Part shown: one piece after another, positions 26,365 through 38,666 of the stretch
Numbering within the stretch: position 1 is the first letter of the stretch
Layout: every line of letters begins with the position of its first letter
Assembly (NCBI RefSeq): GCF_000004825.1
Contig: NW_008805068.1
Coordinates: 682,001-746,000 of the forward strand
Source: Heterostelium album PN500
Taxonomy: Eukaryota; Evosea; Eumycetozoa; Acytosteliales; Acytosteliaceae
DNA length: 64,000 nt
Direction: 5' to 3'
The notes under the pieces: generated by a model
What the model was told of the DNA's origin: nothing
Database searches by the model: none
What the model saw: the letters and a program-made list of their open reading frames with translations, nothing else
Position numbers and translations under genes: made by a program

Positions 26365-26600
26365 AGAAAAAAAATCGAAAAAGTACCACTCGAGGCTCTA
26401 ATCATACAGCATAACTTAACATAATAAACTATTTAAAGAAAATAAATATTTGAAATAAATATATATATATATATGTTTTTGTAAGGATTTATTATTATTA
26501 TTACAATTTTGAAATATAACAATGAACTTTTGAATTAACTGACTTTATAATTATTATTTAGTTGCTAGTTCATAAAGTATTTAAGCGCTTGATAATTAAA

Positions 26601-29600
26601 TTAATATAATTTCTTTCCTGTTTTCTTTAGGAATTGTTGACCGAAATCCAATTTAATTTCATATGCTCTCTTCATTGATTTCTCATCGCTTCTAACAACT
26701 TTAACTGCTCTTCTATTCATTAGTAATCTTTGTGCTGTTGTCAATTCATTTTGAAGATCTTGACATTTCTCCATGAGTTGTGAGTATTGTTGTTGTAAAT
26801 CTTCATTTTCGCAAACCTGTTTATCGACTTGTAGTTGTAATGATTGATTTTGCTCTTCCAATTTCTTTACAATTTCATTTGATTTACTTGAACTAAAAAT
26901 TTGATTATAATTAATATATATGAATTGATACTTGATTATTATATATTTAATAACATACATTTCAATTTGTTGATTTTGAGCTTTTTGTTTATATTGCTTT
27001 TCTTGGTTTAATTTGTTTTGTAGTGATTGAAGTTCGGATTGTAAATTTGTAATTTGTGTTTGTTGTAACTTTGATTTCATAGCAACATCCTCTTTAAATA
27101 ATAAATGTTCCTGTAACTGTAAATCACCATTACTTTTTAATACCTAGTAATAATAAATATTTATAATTAGTAAATCTCAAGATATTTTTGATGTTTATCA
27201 TTATAGTTACTTTAATTTCCTGTAATAATTTAAATTCTTGTGATTTCATATCTGATGCCTCTGATTGTAATTGTAAATTGTATTCATTGAGGCTTTTCTT
27301 TTCACTTTCACTTTGTTCCAATTGAATACGTAGTTCATTGAACTCTTCACTCTCCTCGTCTTCTTGGTTGGCCGTAGAGTCAGAGGTTGTTGTGTCGGTG
27401 GTGGTGTTATTGCTGATGCTGGTAATCGATTCATCTGGTATGTGGGTATTTGGTGTTGATTGTTGAGAGCTCAGGTTTGGAGAGGTGATGCCATTGGTTG
27501 ATATTGACTTTCTCGCTCTCTGAGGACTGCCAACCGCTGCAGTAAGTCTGATCCTCTCATTCTCGACCATCGATTGCAATCGCTTCGATAGATCTTTGTT
27601 TTCCTGTTCAACTTCGCAGTATTTGAGTCGACTGTCGTTCAGCAGTTGTTCGGTGCCGGCCAACTCTGTGGCGAGTTGTTGTTGTCGTTGCTCCAGTTGT
27701 GCTATACGATTCTGTAACTGAAGCTTTATCTGCATGCTGAGGATCTCCTCTTCGGATAGGTTTCTTATAACCTCCTCTATGTTGATATCCTCGTTTCCAC
27801 CTGCTAGCGAATCCAGGTCGGATGACGTGGAGATGCTGCGGCTGATTCTACCTTCCGACGAGTTGGCGTCGCCCTCCAAATAGTCGGTTTGATTCTTTCG
27901 CTCGAGATACTGAATCACTTGAGATGCCAGTATTCTCAAATCGTCAACTTGTTGGCTGAGTGAAGTAATGCGAAGTTCACGATTCTCTACTTCCACCTTC
28001 AAGCTTCTCTCAGCGTCTTTGTAGCTCTTTGACTCTTGGTCGGCATTTCTCATTGATTCCTTTGTTACTTCGAGTTGTGATCGAACTTGTTGCAACTCCT
28101 CCTTCGTAGATTCATATTGCATGGTAATCTCTGAGAGTTCATCCTTGAATTTATCGACCAACTGTTGATTCTCCTCTTTGATTCTGTCGATTTGCATTGT
28201 CAACTCGACCATTGCCATTGGGTCATACAACGAAGGGGTACCATTCTCTGAGGAAGGTGATGTTCGTCCACCACTTCCATTGGCAACACCTGCACTTGCA
28301 GCTGCCAGACTGTTTACAAGTGGCGTCGACAAGGCAACACTGTGACGGTGTGACGCGCTGCCTGCTGGCGAACTCACTGGCGACGATGTCAGAGCTGTCG
28401 AATGTCTATTGCTTGCTTTACTGGGTGTAGATGTATTATTGTTACTGGTGGCTGTGGTAGTTGGACTGGTGGCAGCAGGTGGTGGCGGTGCGGCCAAACA
28501 TAGCAGCTGCTCGGGTATTGGCGATCCCGGTATATATTCTGGCGACTTCATATACTCCACCAATTTTTCCAGTGACAGCGAATAGTGCTTCAAACTCGAC
28601 AGTTCTTTAGTGAGTACTCCAATGATAGCAAGTAGTTCAGCTGCCGACTTTTGAGAGTTGACTTTAACGGTATTCTTAATGGTCTTTGCACGCGATCCAA
28701 ATTTCAAAGTGGAGATTGTCTCTTCAACATTGGAAACATGTGGAGAAGCTGTAATCATCAACGTTGTCTTGGTGTTTCCACCGAGAGATTCCTGTAGGAT
28801 ACGAGTGAGCTTGGAATCACGGAACGGAATGTGCTCACGCTTCGACTCTGTCAGAGCATGTATACAATTACCGAGCAGAGACAACGACTGGTTGATCTTC
28901 TTTGCCTCCTCAAGAGTCTGTCCCTCTGCACCGGTCTTGGCGACCTTTTCAGAACCCGCCAAATCGACGAGATTCAACTTTCCACGCTTGATGGAACCGT
29001 CCTTTGATTTCTGTTCGATCGTCAGAATCAACAGTGAATGCGAACGAGACGATCGCTGATTCATATTGGTTTTGGAGACGGAACGTGATTGTTCACCCAA
29101 CGCAATCAGATCCATGATTTCATGCTCGTCGGCAACAAACTCCTCTGTCAATCCTTCAATCCAAATTCCATTGGCTTTCGATTCTCTTATCTTCAAATTG
29201 GTATTCTTTGGATTCAAAAGATCCTTGATAATCTCCATATAGATCTCTACGAACGAACACTTTATAGTGAATTCCGATCCCGATGTATCCTCTGCAATCT
29301 TGTTGAATATATGAACATTCGTTCTTGGAATGATACCTGCTAACTCTGGATCTTTATCTTCTGATCCAAACATTGTAAATGTCTAAAAATAAAATAATTT
29401 AATTAATATTTCTTCTTCTTCTTCTTCTTTCCAATATATAGATATTTCTTTCTTTCTTTCTTACTTTTCCAGAACCAGTTTGTCCATATGCAAATATAGT
29501 ACCGTTGTATCCATTTAAGACATCATCAACAGTACTCTTTACTATTTCGAAAATCTCTTCTTGATGTGTGTCAGGTGGAAATACACGATCGAATGTAAAA

Positions 29601-29746
29601 GGTACTTGATTTCCACCCTGATTCATAATCAACTGTGTTCCCTCACCCGGAAATTGTACGACCACCTGATCTTGATCACCACTCTTCTCCCTTGCATTCA
29701 ATGGTCTAAACCTAGCAATAACTCTGATATTACAACTAGTTGCCAT
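26601..29746 (-). CDS. kif5: Conventional (kinesin-1 type) motor, likely Kif5 orthologue
   Basis: Four exons, 29746-29465, 29382-27211, 27143-26959 and 26892-26601, give 976 residues. Residues 1 to about 330 are an amino-terminal motor: GQTGSGKT (about 88-95, the first intron splits it between Lys and Thr), NQRSSRSH (switch I), LVDLAGSE (switch II), and a well-kept end (TLKFGSRAKTIKN) running into the neck. After a Pro/Ser/Thr-rich insert (about 375-460) come long coiled coils to the end. The final exon ends in a basic tail (RRAVKVVRSDEKSMKR, FGQQFLKKTGKKLY). Dictyostelium has three kinesin-1-like motors, Kif3, Kif5 and Kif7; the length (about 990 in Kif5) favours Kif5, which is reported to bind actin, but this is from memory. 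Role: plus-end transport on microtubules. I am sure of the family, less of which member. Confidence 0.88.
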
Positions 29747-31672
29747 CGTTTATTTTGCTATTATATATAGATATTATATATATTTATATTTATATTGATA
29801 TTGATATTGATATATATATTAAAATTATATTTATTTTATTATTAAAAGTAACTTTACTTTTTTTTTTTGTTTTATATATTAACTTTTGTACTATTACACT
29901 AAAATAAAAATTAATAAATAATAAATATAGAATTAAATGATTGATTTAATTTGATTCATATATAGATAGATAGATAAATGATTGAATTTTATAATTTGAT
30001 TTGATTTCAAATGAATGAAAAACAATATCTTATAAAAATAAATGATATATTTAGAATAAATCTTGTTATTGATTGTTGCTTTTATATTAAATAATAATAA
30101 TAGCTTATTACTCAAACAAAACACACACCCTCTGTGGACTAAGTGCGAATATTGGTTAATAATTGGCTAAATTGAAATAGAATAGTTATTGTTGCTATGA
30201 TGATGATGTGAATAAAGTTTTTGGTTGTTGCTATGATGAATGAACATACACAACAAAACTTCTTTCAACTTTGAAATGAACACACCAACACTTTAAATAT
30301 ATATGGTTCTATTGACAAAAACAATAAATATCAACACACATAAAACAATATTTGAAAAAAAAAAACAAAAATAAACAACCGATTTTTGCAACTATCTTTC
30401 CTCTTTATGTTACTACTACTGTGTATGACCACCACTACTACTTCTATATTGGTACTAATTAATTAATTAAATTCTATATTGTTGCTTTTATTAAGTAGGT
30501 CCTTAATGCCAAAGAAAAGATGAAAGAAATGTATGTTTGCAAATCCAAAAAAAAAACAATAATGAAAAATCAAAAAAAAAAAAAAAAAAGTTAAATTAAA
30601 AACAACTCATTATCTAATAAGTGAACACCACCCCCTTCTTAAGTTGAAAAAAATAAAAAAAAATGAAAATTGAAATGTTTTTTAATTTTTTTATTTTAAT
30701 TGTTTAAATTTATATTTGGTTGGACATATATTCATTTATTTGTTTTAGAAAGTATTGAAATATCTATAGATCTTTGAAAATGATTTATAAAAAAATTGAT
30801 AAATTTAACTTTTTATAAAAAAATTAACAAACAAAAATTATTTGTGCAGTATTTCTGAAGTAATAAAATATTTTTTGTTTTAGAGATATAAATTTATTTT
30901 CTTAAAAATCAATTAATAGGATTAAGATATAATAATTTATGATTATTTGATTCAAATTGTTTCATAAAGATTCATAGGGTTTTTGGCAGTAAAAAGGTGT
31001 CAGTTTATATGACCATTATTAACTGTATTTAAGAGCTCTATTGAGTTTAAAATGAATGGCATCTAGTATATTTATCTCATGAATACCCAAGAATTTTAAA
31101 AAACATTCAGGTCCTGACAGGTTGTTTGTATATCAAATTTAGTTAAGTATTCATTTTAAGTAAAAAAATATTATGTGTTTTCGAATATAGATGACAAGTG
31201 AGATGTCTTGTACAGTTGTCGAATATACTAAAAATAGTTAAACAAAATTATTTATTAGTAGATCTATATCATACTCTAAAATTTCCAAAAAATCTGGGAA
31301 CTAGGTAAAAACTCAAAGAATCTGGTATTTTAAATTAAATCGAGTAATGATGTTTATGTAAAATCAGATAAAAACCTTTACATTTTGAATATGAAGAAGA
31401 GTCTAAAAATTTGTTTTTGCAATAATTTAATTGTTATTTAAAAAACAGTTTAATTTTATAAAATTGGTTTTAATTATATCAAATAAAGGGTTAGAGAAAT
31501 GAAAATAATTGCCTTATATAGTCATTATTATAAATTAAATAATGGTTTTAATAAAGTAAAAATATAATCCGAAGTTCAGGGGGGTTACCCCTCACACAAA
31601 ATAAAAATTTTCAAAAATTTTAAAGATATATATAATAAATTTTCATTCGATTCATCAATTTAATCGTATTGA
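29747..31672. other. Long intergenic stretch, mostly AT-rich, with one coding-like patch and a GC hairpin
   Basis: About 1.9 kb. The right part must hold the 3' end of the leftward ComC-like gene, the left part the promoter of the kinesin. At 30,190-30,240 the string GTTGCTATGATGA occurs twice. On the minus strand around 31030-31120 a frame reads GPECFLKFLGIHEINILDAI and stops at once, so it looks like a relic exon. A short hairpin rich in G and C lies at 31578-31592. Confidence 0.45.
31578..31592. repeat. GC-rich mini hairpin
   Basis: AGGGG (31578-31582), loop GGTTA, CCCCT (31588-31592). It stands out because the sequence around is nearly pure A and T. It is about 80 bp past the stop codon of the leftward ComC-like gene, so it may shape the 3' end of that transcript. 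Confidence 0.5.
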
Positions 31673-34600
31673 TTATGATAGTTTATTTAATTTGTTGCCT
31701 ATTCTTTTCTGTTCTTTTCTATATTTATATTTCTTTTTCAATACAAAGAATACTCCGAGACCTGCAGCCAGAATAACAACAGAAAGCACAACAACAATGG
31801 TTACGATCTTCCAAGTGGCGAATTTTTCTTTACAATCACTTTTAACATCAGTGTTGATAAGAACTGAAAAATCAGGATCTATTACACATCTATCACAGTA
31901 AGTAAGTGTCATTCCACTCAAAATACTTTCTTTAGTTTGATTAACAACTTGATTTTGAATTAAGACTGGTTTGTCGTCTGACAGCGCATATGGAAGGAAT
32001 CGACCATAAAACGATACATCGTTGATTGTCATTCGCAAGAAATTCACTTCTGTTCCATTGTTGACTGAAATATCCAATTCTGAACAACCGTCATCATTAT
32101 TATTGATTGAAGATATCGATTCCATTAATAGTCTCAATCGATTTAATCGATCTTTATATGACCAATTATTGATTGTAACCATCAATTTCAAACTATTCTC
32201 TGGATATAATGTTGATTGTCCTGCAAAGTTAATCAATCTACTGTTCTTTGAATATTCAATTGTTGCATTGATTTGATCTACTTCTGGTGTTGTTGATTGT
32301 AAACTGTATGTTGTGATACTGAATGTTTCATTTCCAGTTGTTGAATGAATCCATTTATTTGTTTTCAATTCTCTTACCACTGAACTTAACTCATCTATCT
32401 CTTGAATTGCAATGATGTTGAATGTGAAATTCATTCCATCTTTAACGATGACAGTTGGTGAAGGAATCGTGTTGTTTGGAAGAATAACAACACCTGGACT
32501 TAGTTGTGATTCACAATAATATCCACTATATCCATCATTACATCTACATTTTCCATCGAAACAACTTCCATGACCATTGCAATTTGATTGTGATCCACAA
32601 TCTTCTTTAGGTTTAATGAAAACAGGTATCGTTTGATTATATCCATTGGCATAAACCAACAAACTATAATAAACATTTTCCACCAAACCTACTGGTAATC
32701 TACATGATAATATTGAATCATTTAATAATGTTTGTTGGCAAGGGAAGTTGGATATAATGGCAGATACATTGTATGGATTCGGTCCAAAGTTTGCACTAAT
32801 TTCAACATCTTGATTATTTATCTTGAAATGGACACCGCTTATGAGTAAAGCTAAATTAGAGAAATAAAAATTAGATAAAATGAAAACAAAACAACAAATT
32901 GATATTCTACATACTTGAAGAACTATAATAATTAATAGTTGTAATAGTATCATCAAGATTAATTAAAATTGGATTTGTGCTATTTTGATTCGGAATTATA
33001 CAATTAAATTGGGTTGTCGTGTTATATGTGATTTGACAATTTGAATTTCCAAAATTGGTGGCTTTGATTGCAAGTGGTGCTTTCAAGTTAAATTTTCCAA
33101 ATGCTTTAATTAAAACATTGTTACCATCAATATTCTCTGATTGAATTAAATACACACTTACTAAAGTATTTTTAAAATAATTAATAAAATTTGAAAACAA
33201 ATTAAAAAATAAATAACATACATTCTAATCCCCAATATATTTGTAAAGTATAGTTTTGAATTGTTGAAAATGTTAAATTTGAGCTTCCATATTCTGTGTT
33301 GACTAGATATCTAGATAATTTCAAATTATTAATATTTTAAATTTCATGATGATTTCTAGAAAATAATATAGAAGATAATTACGAAAACTGCTTATTATAA
33401 ATAGCATTCGTTAAACTTAAAGGTGATTTATTTTGTCCCCATCCCAAGTTAGTTCCTTTTAAAGATAAAATAAAAGTCCCTTTTGTATAGTAATTTTTAT
33501 AAGTTAGAAATATGGAATAATGAAATGAAAATATATAATACCCTACCTATTTGAGGAATGACATATTTATAACTATCCAATGAAATATCTTATTATTTAT
33601 AAACAATTTAATAAAATTGAAAGGTAGTATTTTAAAAGAAAATTAATACATACTGCATTTAAAATCATTTGGAGGATTTGGTGTATTTGATGGAAGTTTT
33701 GATTTCATTTCAGACCAATAACAATAAAAACAATCTGCAACATTACCAACTAGAGTGGTTGATGTTATATCCAAATTGAATCTACAAAATGAATCATATA
33801 ATTCCGTTTTTATATTCTGTGTTCCATATATTGATATCGAAACACTATCAAATGATTTAAAATCTGGTAATTGACCGCTACTACTGGTATTTTCTAACTT
33901 TCTGGAAAATAATAATTAATTTTTATAAGTGAATAAATATAAATTAGATTTAAAAGTTGACATACAACGAGAATGAATTTGAAAACCAAGATTCTGATGG
34001 TACAATTGGAACAGGTGAATTTGTAATTACTCTAAATAAAAAATGGTGTTAAAAGATATTTTTGATCGATTGAATATTTAGAATATTTATACTTACACAT
34101 TGAACAAACCTGAAGCATTTTCAATTGGTGTGGAAATATTGTCAAAAATTCTAAATTTTAATTTTTGTTAATAGTTAAAATTTCCAGTTATATTAATATT
34201 ATTACTCACACATCACTAAGAGAAGGTAATACTGAAAAATCTGAAGTTGAAAATGCACAATTTTTTGCTTTACTATACATAATTAAATTGAAAGGTTTAA
34301 GTAAAAAAGAAACCAGTTAAGAATTTAATGATATTTACAAATTTCTAACTTTCGGTAGGTCACCAAGAACAACCATTGCATTATCAATATCTCTAATGAA
34401 TTATTAATTTTATGTTCAAGTTTGATTTGAAAACCAAATACTTACATTCTATATAAAGTTGAAGAACCAAATACAATTGGGTGTGTATTTGAAATATCAT
34501 TTATAGTTCTATAATTATTTGGAAAAAATTAAAATAGTGTTTAATACAAGAAGAGTAATATAAAATAACTTACATATCGCTTAGTGTGTCAAAATAAGAG

Positions 34601-35583
34601 TTGGTAAAATTCAACATTCCATTTTGTTCAAACCTATTTATAGTCTTAAATGTTCTTGAAGTGATAATATTAATATGAATAATAAATATTGGAGCTTTAT
34701 TTGGATTATATCTTACATAGTAGATAATGTACTTTTTGTCATAGTTGATATATCTAAAAACATTTTAAAAGTGGAAGTGAATGATATTCTTTGAAAATTT
34801 AAACTGGAATTTACACCTTTAAATATTAAGTTCAAATTTAAATCAGATATCATAGTAACTTCCGTCAAAACTCTATTTTCATAAATTAGTTAATTATTCA
34901 TATTTAATTAAATTTATTCTACTTACAATGTTGTTAATTTGAGTTTTGATGGGAATGTTGGAACGGATGCCAAACTTAAATATTGAACAGTTATTCTATT
35001 TAAATTGACATTTTCAGTGTTATCAAGCAAACCCAATAATGAATAGCTTGCATTTTTATGTTGACCAGCACTTAACAAGAACGTTTGTAAATTGGGGAAT
35101 ATCAACTTGTCAATAACTGGTGGTTCTCCATGATCGACCCAAGTAGAAGTTACCATTAATCTGAGAAGATGTTAACATTTTCTTTTAATAACAATATTTT
35201 TCACTTAAACAACTTACAATGCAGTAATTGTTTGAAATCCACTTTGATCAATTCCACAAGTAATCGATCCTCCAGCACCTTTATTGATATCAGCGCAATC
35301 AGTTGCAGTCATGTTCCAATTCGAATTAATTTGATACTATATTTTATTTTTGTTAAAAAAAAATTATTTAAAAAAAAATAAATGTTGATAAAAAATAAAT
35401 ACCTGGGTAATTAACCATCTTAATGAACTCACTAAATAAAAATAATAGTAGATTTTTGTTTAATACTTTACTATATCTAAGTATGACTTAATATTATGAC
35501 TTACGTTCTTGAGCATTCAAATCATAAGCATCTGATATTCCCAAAAAAGAAATAAAAAATAATAATAAATATAACTTCTTCAT
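31673..35583 (-). CDS. LRR + EGF-like + ComC-type single-pass surface protein
   Basis: The ATG at 35581-35583 opens a signal peptide (KLYLLLFFISFLGISDA). A cap like the plant-type LRR start follows (SLRWLITQ, WNMTATDC, GSITCGID), then leucine-rich repeats carried by a row of short exons from about 35160 to 33960, for example exons near 34637-34574 and 34152-34099. Next come beta-sandwich (IPT/E-set-like) parts, an EGF-like module (CGSQSNCNGHGSCFDGKCRC, NDGYSGYYC), a ComC-type carboxy domain (FLRMTINDVSFYGRFLPYAL, CVIDPDFSVL), a membrane helix (IVTIVVVLSVVILAAGLGVFF) and a short basic tail ending at 31673. About 20 introns; some borders in the middle (33300-33700) are only rough. Many Asn-x-Ser/Thr sites fit an outer surface location. 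Dictyostelium ComC-family proteins are tied to cell-cell signalling in development; adhesion or recognition is inferred. Confidence 0.8.
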
Positions 35584-36172
35584 AATATAGAATAGAATAG
35601 TTTGTATAAATAAAAAGAAAAAAGGAAAAAAAAATAATTAATATTAAAGTTCTTTAAATATTTTAAATTAGTTCTGTTTAAAATTTCATTTTCTGATACC
35701 AATTATATTAAGTGTAAAATCGACACGTCAAAAAAAATCCGAAATCTAAATTAATATCTTGATTTTTTTTTTTGAGTACCCAAGCAGGGTTTGAAGCTTG
35801 AAAAAAAAAAGATTGCATCATGATTTTTGTTTCTTTAAAGCTGTTTAGAATACACGTGATTAGATAGTTTGTAAAAATAGGTCAATTGTAGGGTGAAAAG
35901 ATTATAGTTGATCATGATATTTAAATATTTGATAAGATACGAATGATATTAGAACCAAAAACAAGATCGCAGTTCAGGATCTAAAGAGATATTTTTTTTA
36001 TTACTTCATTTTGTTAATGAGAACATACCTTTACCCACCTTAATAATAGTTTTATTTTTTCATAATTTATCTTTTATATTAAAATGAAAAGTAGTATGAA
36101 TGAGTATGTTGTGTTATTACATTTAAAAGATTGGGTTTTTTTTTTTTCTACAACTTTTTTTGAATTCTCGCA
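35584..36172. other. Intergenic upstream of the LRR/ComC gene
   Basis: About 590 bp of AT-rich DNA holding the promoter of the leftward LRR/ComC gene. No convincing frame is seen. Confidence 0.5.
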
Positions 36173-36676
36173 TTATTTTTGCAAAAGTATCCCAAAGATA
36201 TGCAAATTTTTTTCATTTTTTGGGATAAAATGAAATTCCACAGATTTGAATTTACTAGTCATTGCAGAGCAATCGACAGTGACTCCTTGGGATATAGAAT
36301 TCACGATGGTGAAGTTAAACTTATGGTAATTGGCATCGATCAAATAAGTGTAAAGGGTGACTGCTCTTGACCAGTATTTTCCAGATATCTGTGTTGTGTG
36401 AATGTGCACATTCACCAAACTACGCCACTCAGCCGCAAGCGATATCACCGCCCAACTTTGTATATAAACTCGAACGGTGACACAAGAGATTGCAAATGTG
36501 TTGCCCGGTGACAAGATAAAGGTGCCAGGAACAGGGAATATATTCACTCGATGTTCAATGCAGCGGAACTTCGAAATCCAAAGTTTGCCAATTCTATAAA
36601 TTCGCACAACTATTTCCACCACAACAAAATCAAATCTCAGAGTACTTTGTTGATTTCTTACACTCAAAGACAACAT
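36173..36676 (-). CDS. Small hypothetical protein
   Basis: A single open frame of 167 residues with clearly richer base use than the AT-rich DNA on both sides. It reads IVVRIYRIGKLWISKFRCIE, then VPGTFILSPGNTFAISC, VYIQSWAVISLAAEWRSL, VNVHIHTTQISGKYWSRAVT and ends HIFGILLQK. The run of alternating strands suggests an all-beta domain. No signal peptide or membrane helix is obvious, and I do not recognise a family. The start at 36676 is the first ATG but the first 15 residues look weak, so the real start or a first exon may lie elsewhere. It may also be the last exon of a lost gene. Confidence 0.4.
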   Translation of the reverse strand: MLSLSVRNQQSTLRFDFVVVEIVVRIYRIGKLWISKFRCIEHRVNIFPVPGTFILSPGNTFAISCVTVRVYIQSWAVISLAAEWRSLVNVHIHTTQISGKYWSRAVTLYTYLIDANYHKFNFTIVNSISQGVTVDCSAMTSKFKSVEFHFIPKNEKNLHIFGILLQK

Positions 36677-37164
36677 CCTAATTTTAACAACAACATGTCA
36701 ACAACAATAACAGATCATCAAAAAAACAACATAAAACATGGGAGTATTTTTTAATGTTTAATAATTCGAAAAAATAATCTAACAATATCGGAAACTACAA
36801 TAGTTCAATTTAATTATTTTAATATTTTAATCATTAAAACCGAAACATTCTATCTTTGTTTAAAAAAAAATATATTTCACTTTTTGGAACAAACATCATT
36901 CATCTGGATTCATTTAACACTGTCCCCTTTTTTATAATAATTGTTTTATACAACTTCAAAATCAACTTTTCAGAAATGTTAGTTTCATTATAAATTTTAA
37001 TTATATTTTCTCTTCTCAACCTTCAAAATAAATACTTTTTTTTTCTACTTTAAAATATCACAACATTTTAATATTAGTTTTTTTTGATATCTCTGTATTC
37101 TATTTATAAATATTTATTAATTTGTTTATTTTTACATATTATATTATTTTACTATTTTATCACA
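36677..37164. other. Intergenic
   Basis: About 490 bp, AT-rich, with T runs near 37037-37050 and 37079-37085. It precedes a small plus-strand gene candidate. Nothing else seen. Confidence 0.45.
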
Positions 37165-37619
37165 ATGGATTATAAAACAATTATTGTACCGGTTTATGGT
37201 TTTATATTGGAAGAGACCCAATTATAGATATTGAAGAGTTTTTAAATAATAATGTTTATAACGAAGATAATTATATTAACAATAATAATGAAAATAATAA
37301 TGATAATCAAGTTAATAGTAGTAATAATACTAATAAAGATAATAACTATAAAGATATATATTATTAATATAATCCAAAAAAATTATAATTTTGAATTATT
37401 TTAGAGATATTCAAACAGAATTAATTATAAAAAAAACATTGTAAGTGTAGTAAAAATTATCTTTTTTAAATTTTTCAATATTTATTTACTTTTTTTTTTT
37501 AAAGTGATATTGTTAAATCATATTTGCATAGTTTTTTTGAAATACTTAGTAATATTAAAGGCGAGTTAGTAGAGAATAATAATAAATTAGAATCTAAATC
37601 TTTGAAGTTTTTGAAATAG
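37165..37619 (+). CDS. Small gene candidate with Asn-rich middle
   Basis: ATG at 37165 reads MDYKTIIVPVYGF and then stops in frame, but one base on, the sequence continues as YIGRDPIIDIEEFLNNN followed by an Asn-rich stretch; a T4 run near 37200 is where an extra T would join them. A splice acceptor near 37402 leads to RDIQTELIIKKTL, a donor follows (TT then GTAAGTGTAG), and the next exon (from about 37505) reads DIVKSYLHSFFEILSN, then GELVENNNKLESKSLKFLK and a stop at 37619. The donor of the first intron is not clear. The pieces have protein-like content, so I think a small gene of about 120 residues is present, with either one read error or recent decay. No family recognised. Confidence 0.4.
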
Positions 37620-37784
37620 AGATTAATATTAAAAAAATAAAATAAAATATCAAACCTTGTTAGATTTTAATAAAAATTAGATAAATAGAAAGCATTTTTA
37701 TAGTAGATTTAGAATATAAAGTTTGTTTTATTCTTTAAAAAAAATTGAAAGAGTTTAGCCTCTGTTTTTCGATGGGTAAAATGA

Positions 37785-37940
37785 GTTTTCCAATCTGCAT
37801 CGGAGTTCGGAGCAAGCTACAACGAACCCGAGAGATCAAAGAATACAGGGACAGACATATTTATCAATGTTAAGAAAGATTCAATCAAATTCTCAAAGAT
37901 CTTCAATCAAAAATTTGTGTTCAAAAAATGGTTATTGTAA
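37785..37940 (+). pseudogene. Relic exon, plus strand
   Basis: A 51-codon frame without ATG reads SASEFGASYNEPERSKN, then TGTDIFINVKKDSIKFSKIF and ends KFVFKKWLL before a TAA. The base use is clearly coding-like (GC-rich for this DNA). A stop stands upstream in frame. Unassigned; likely the end of a lost gene. Confidence 0.35.
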
Positions 37941-38185
37941 TATGGGAAATTTATATGAGAAAATCAATGATTAGCAACTAGCGGAATAGATATTTAACAA
38001 GAGACCCTGATTAACTAGATTAAATAAAGTTATTATTATTTTGTGTCTAGCTTAATTAACTTTAATATCATTTAGTTGATGTTTATTTATTCAATCCAAA
38101 CTGACTACATGAACAACTAATGATCAATCATTGCTGCTGATTTTGTTTACAAATTTTCAACTTTTGATATATTGATAAATAATAA

Positions 38186-38368
38186 TCAACAATATTTATA
38201 AAAATGAATAAAGATGTCTGTTTTCTGATCCAAATGTTTTAACATAAAATTCAACTTTGGATCTTGGTTTAATATAATTCTTTTCATAGTATTGAGATCG
38301 AGGACCTGCAATCTAAACCTTTCGTTGTAGCCTTTGACTATTTCACCATACTGTGAATGGGATATTTA
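38186..38368 (-). pseudogene. Relic exon, minus strand
   Basis: A frame of about 60 codons reads SQYGEIVKGYNERFRLQVLD, then LNTMKRIILNQDPKLNFMLK and HLDQKTDIFIHF before a TGA at 38186. It opens right after a stop and has no start codon of its own at the left; an inner Met exists. Unassigned. It lies head to head with the plus-strand relic some 250 bp away, so both may come from one old insertion. Confidence 0.35.
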
Positions 38369-38666
38369 AATTATTATATGTTGCACTTTAATTATTATAT
38401 TTTTATCAATATATTTAATATCATCAAAGTTAAAGAAGTTAACAATTCAAACATTGTCATAGAAAAAGTGATATAACTTTTTGTAGTTACGAAATTTAAC
38501 ACTTCTCGAAGATGAATACATATTTTACATGTTGTACTTAAACTATGAAAGTGATCTTTTGAGAATAATCATAGAAAACTAATTTATTTATTCTGAAAGC
38601 TAAAATTTTTGTGTTAAATTTTATGTTCACTTTTTTTTTTTAATTTATTGTTAATGTGCATCCAAG

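Larger units (their letters stand above)
37620..38666. other. Intergenic with two gene relics
   Basis: About 1.05 kb before the OTU gene. It is AT-rich apart from two islands, 37785-37940 on the plus strand and 38186-38368 on the minus strand, listed separately. Confidence 0.45.

Noticed and set aside
30190-30240. Possible box C (TGATGA) of a snoRNA
   Set aside because: No matching box D and terminal stem at a fitting distance; the motif is part of a GTTGCTATGATGA direct repeat.
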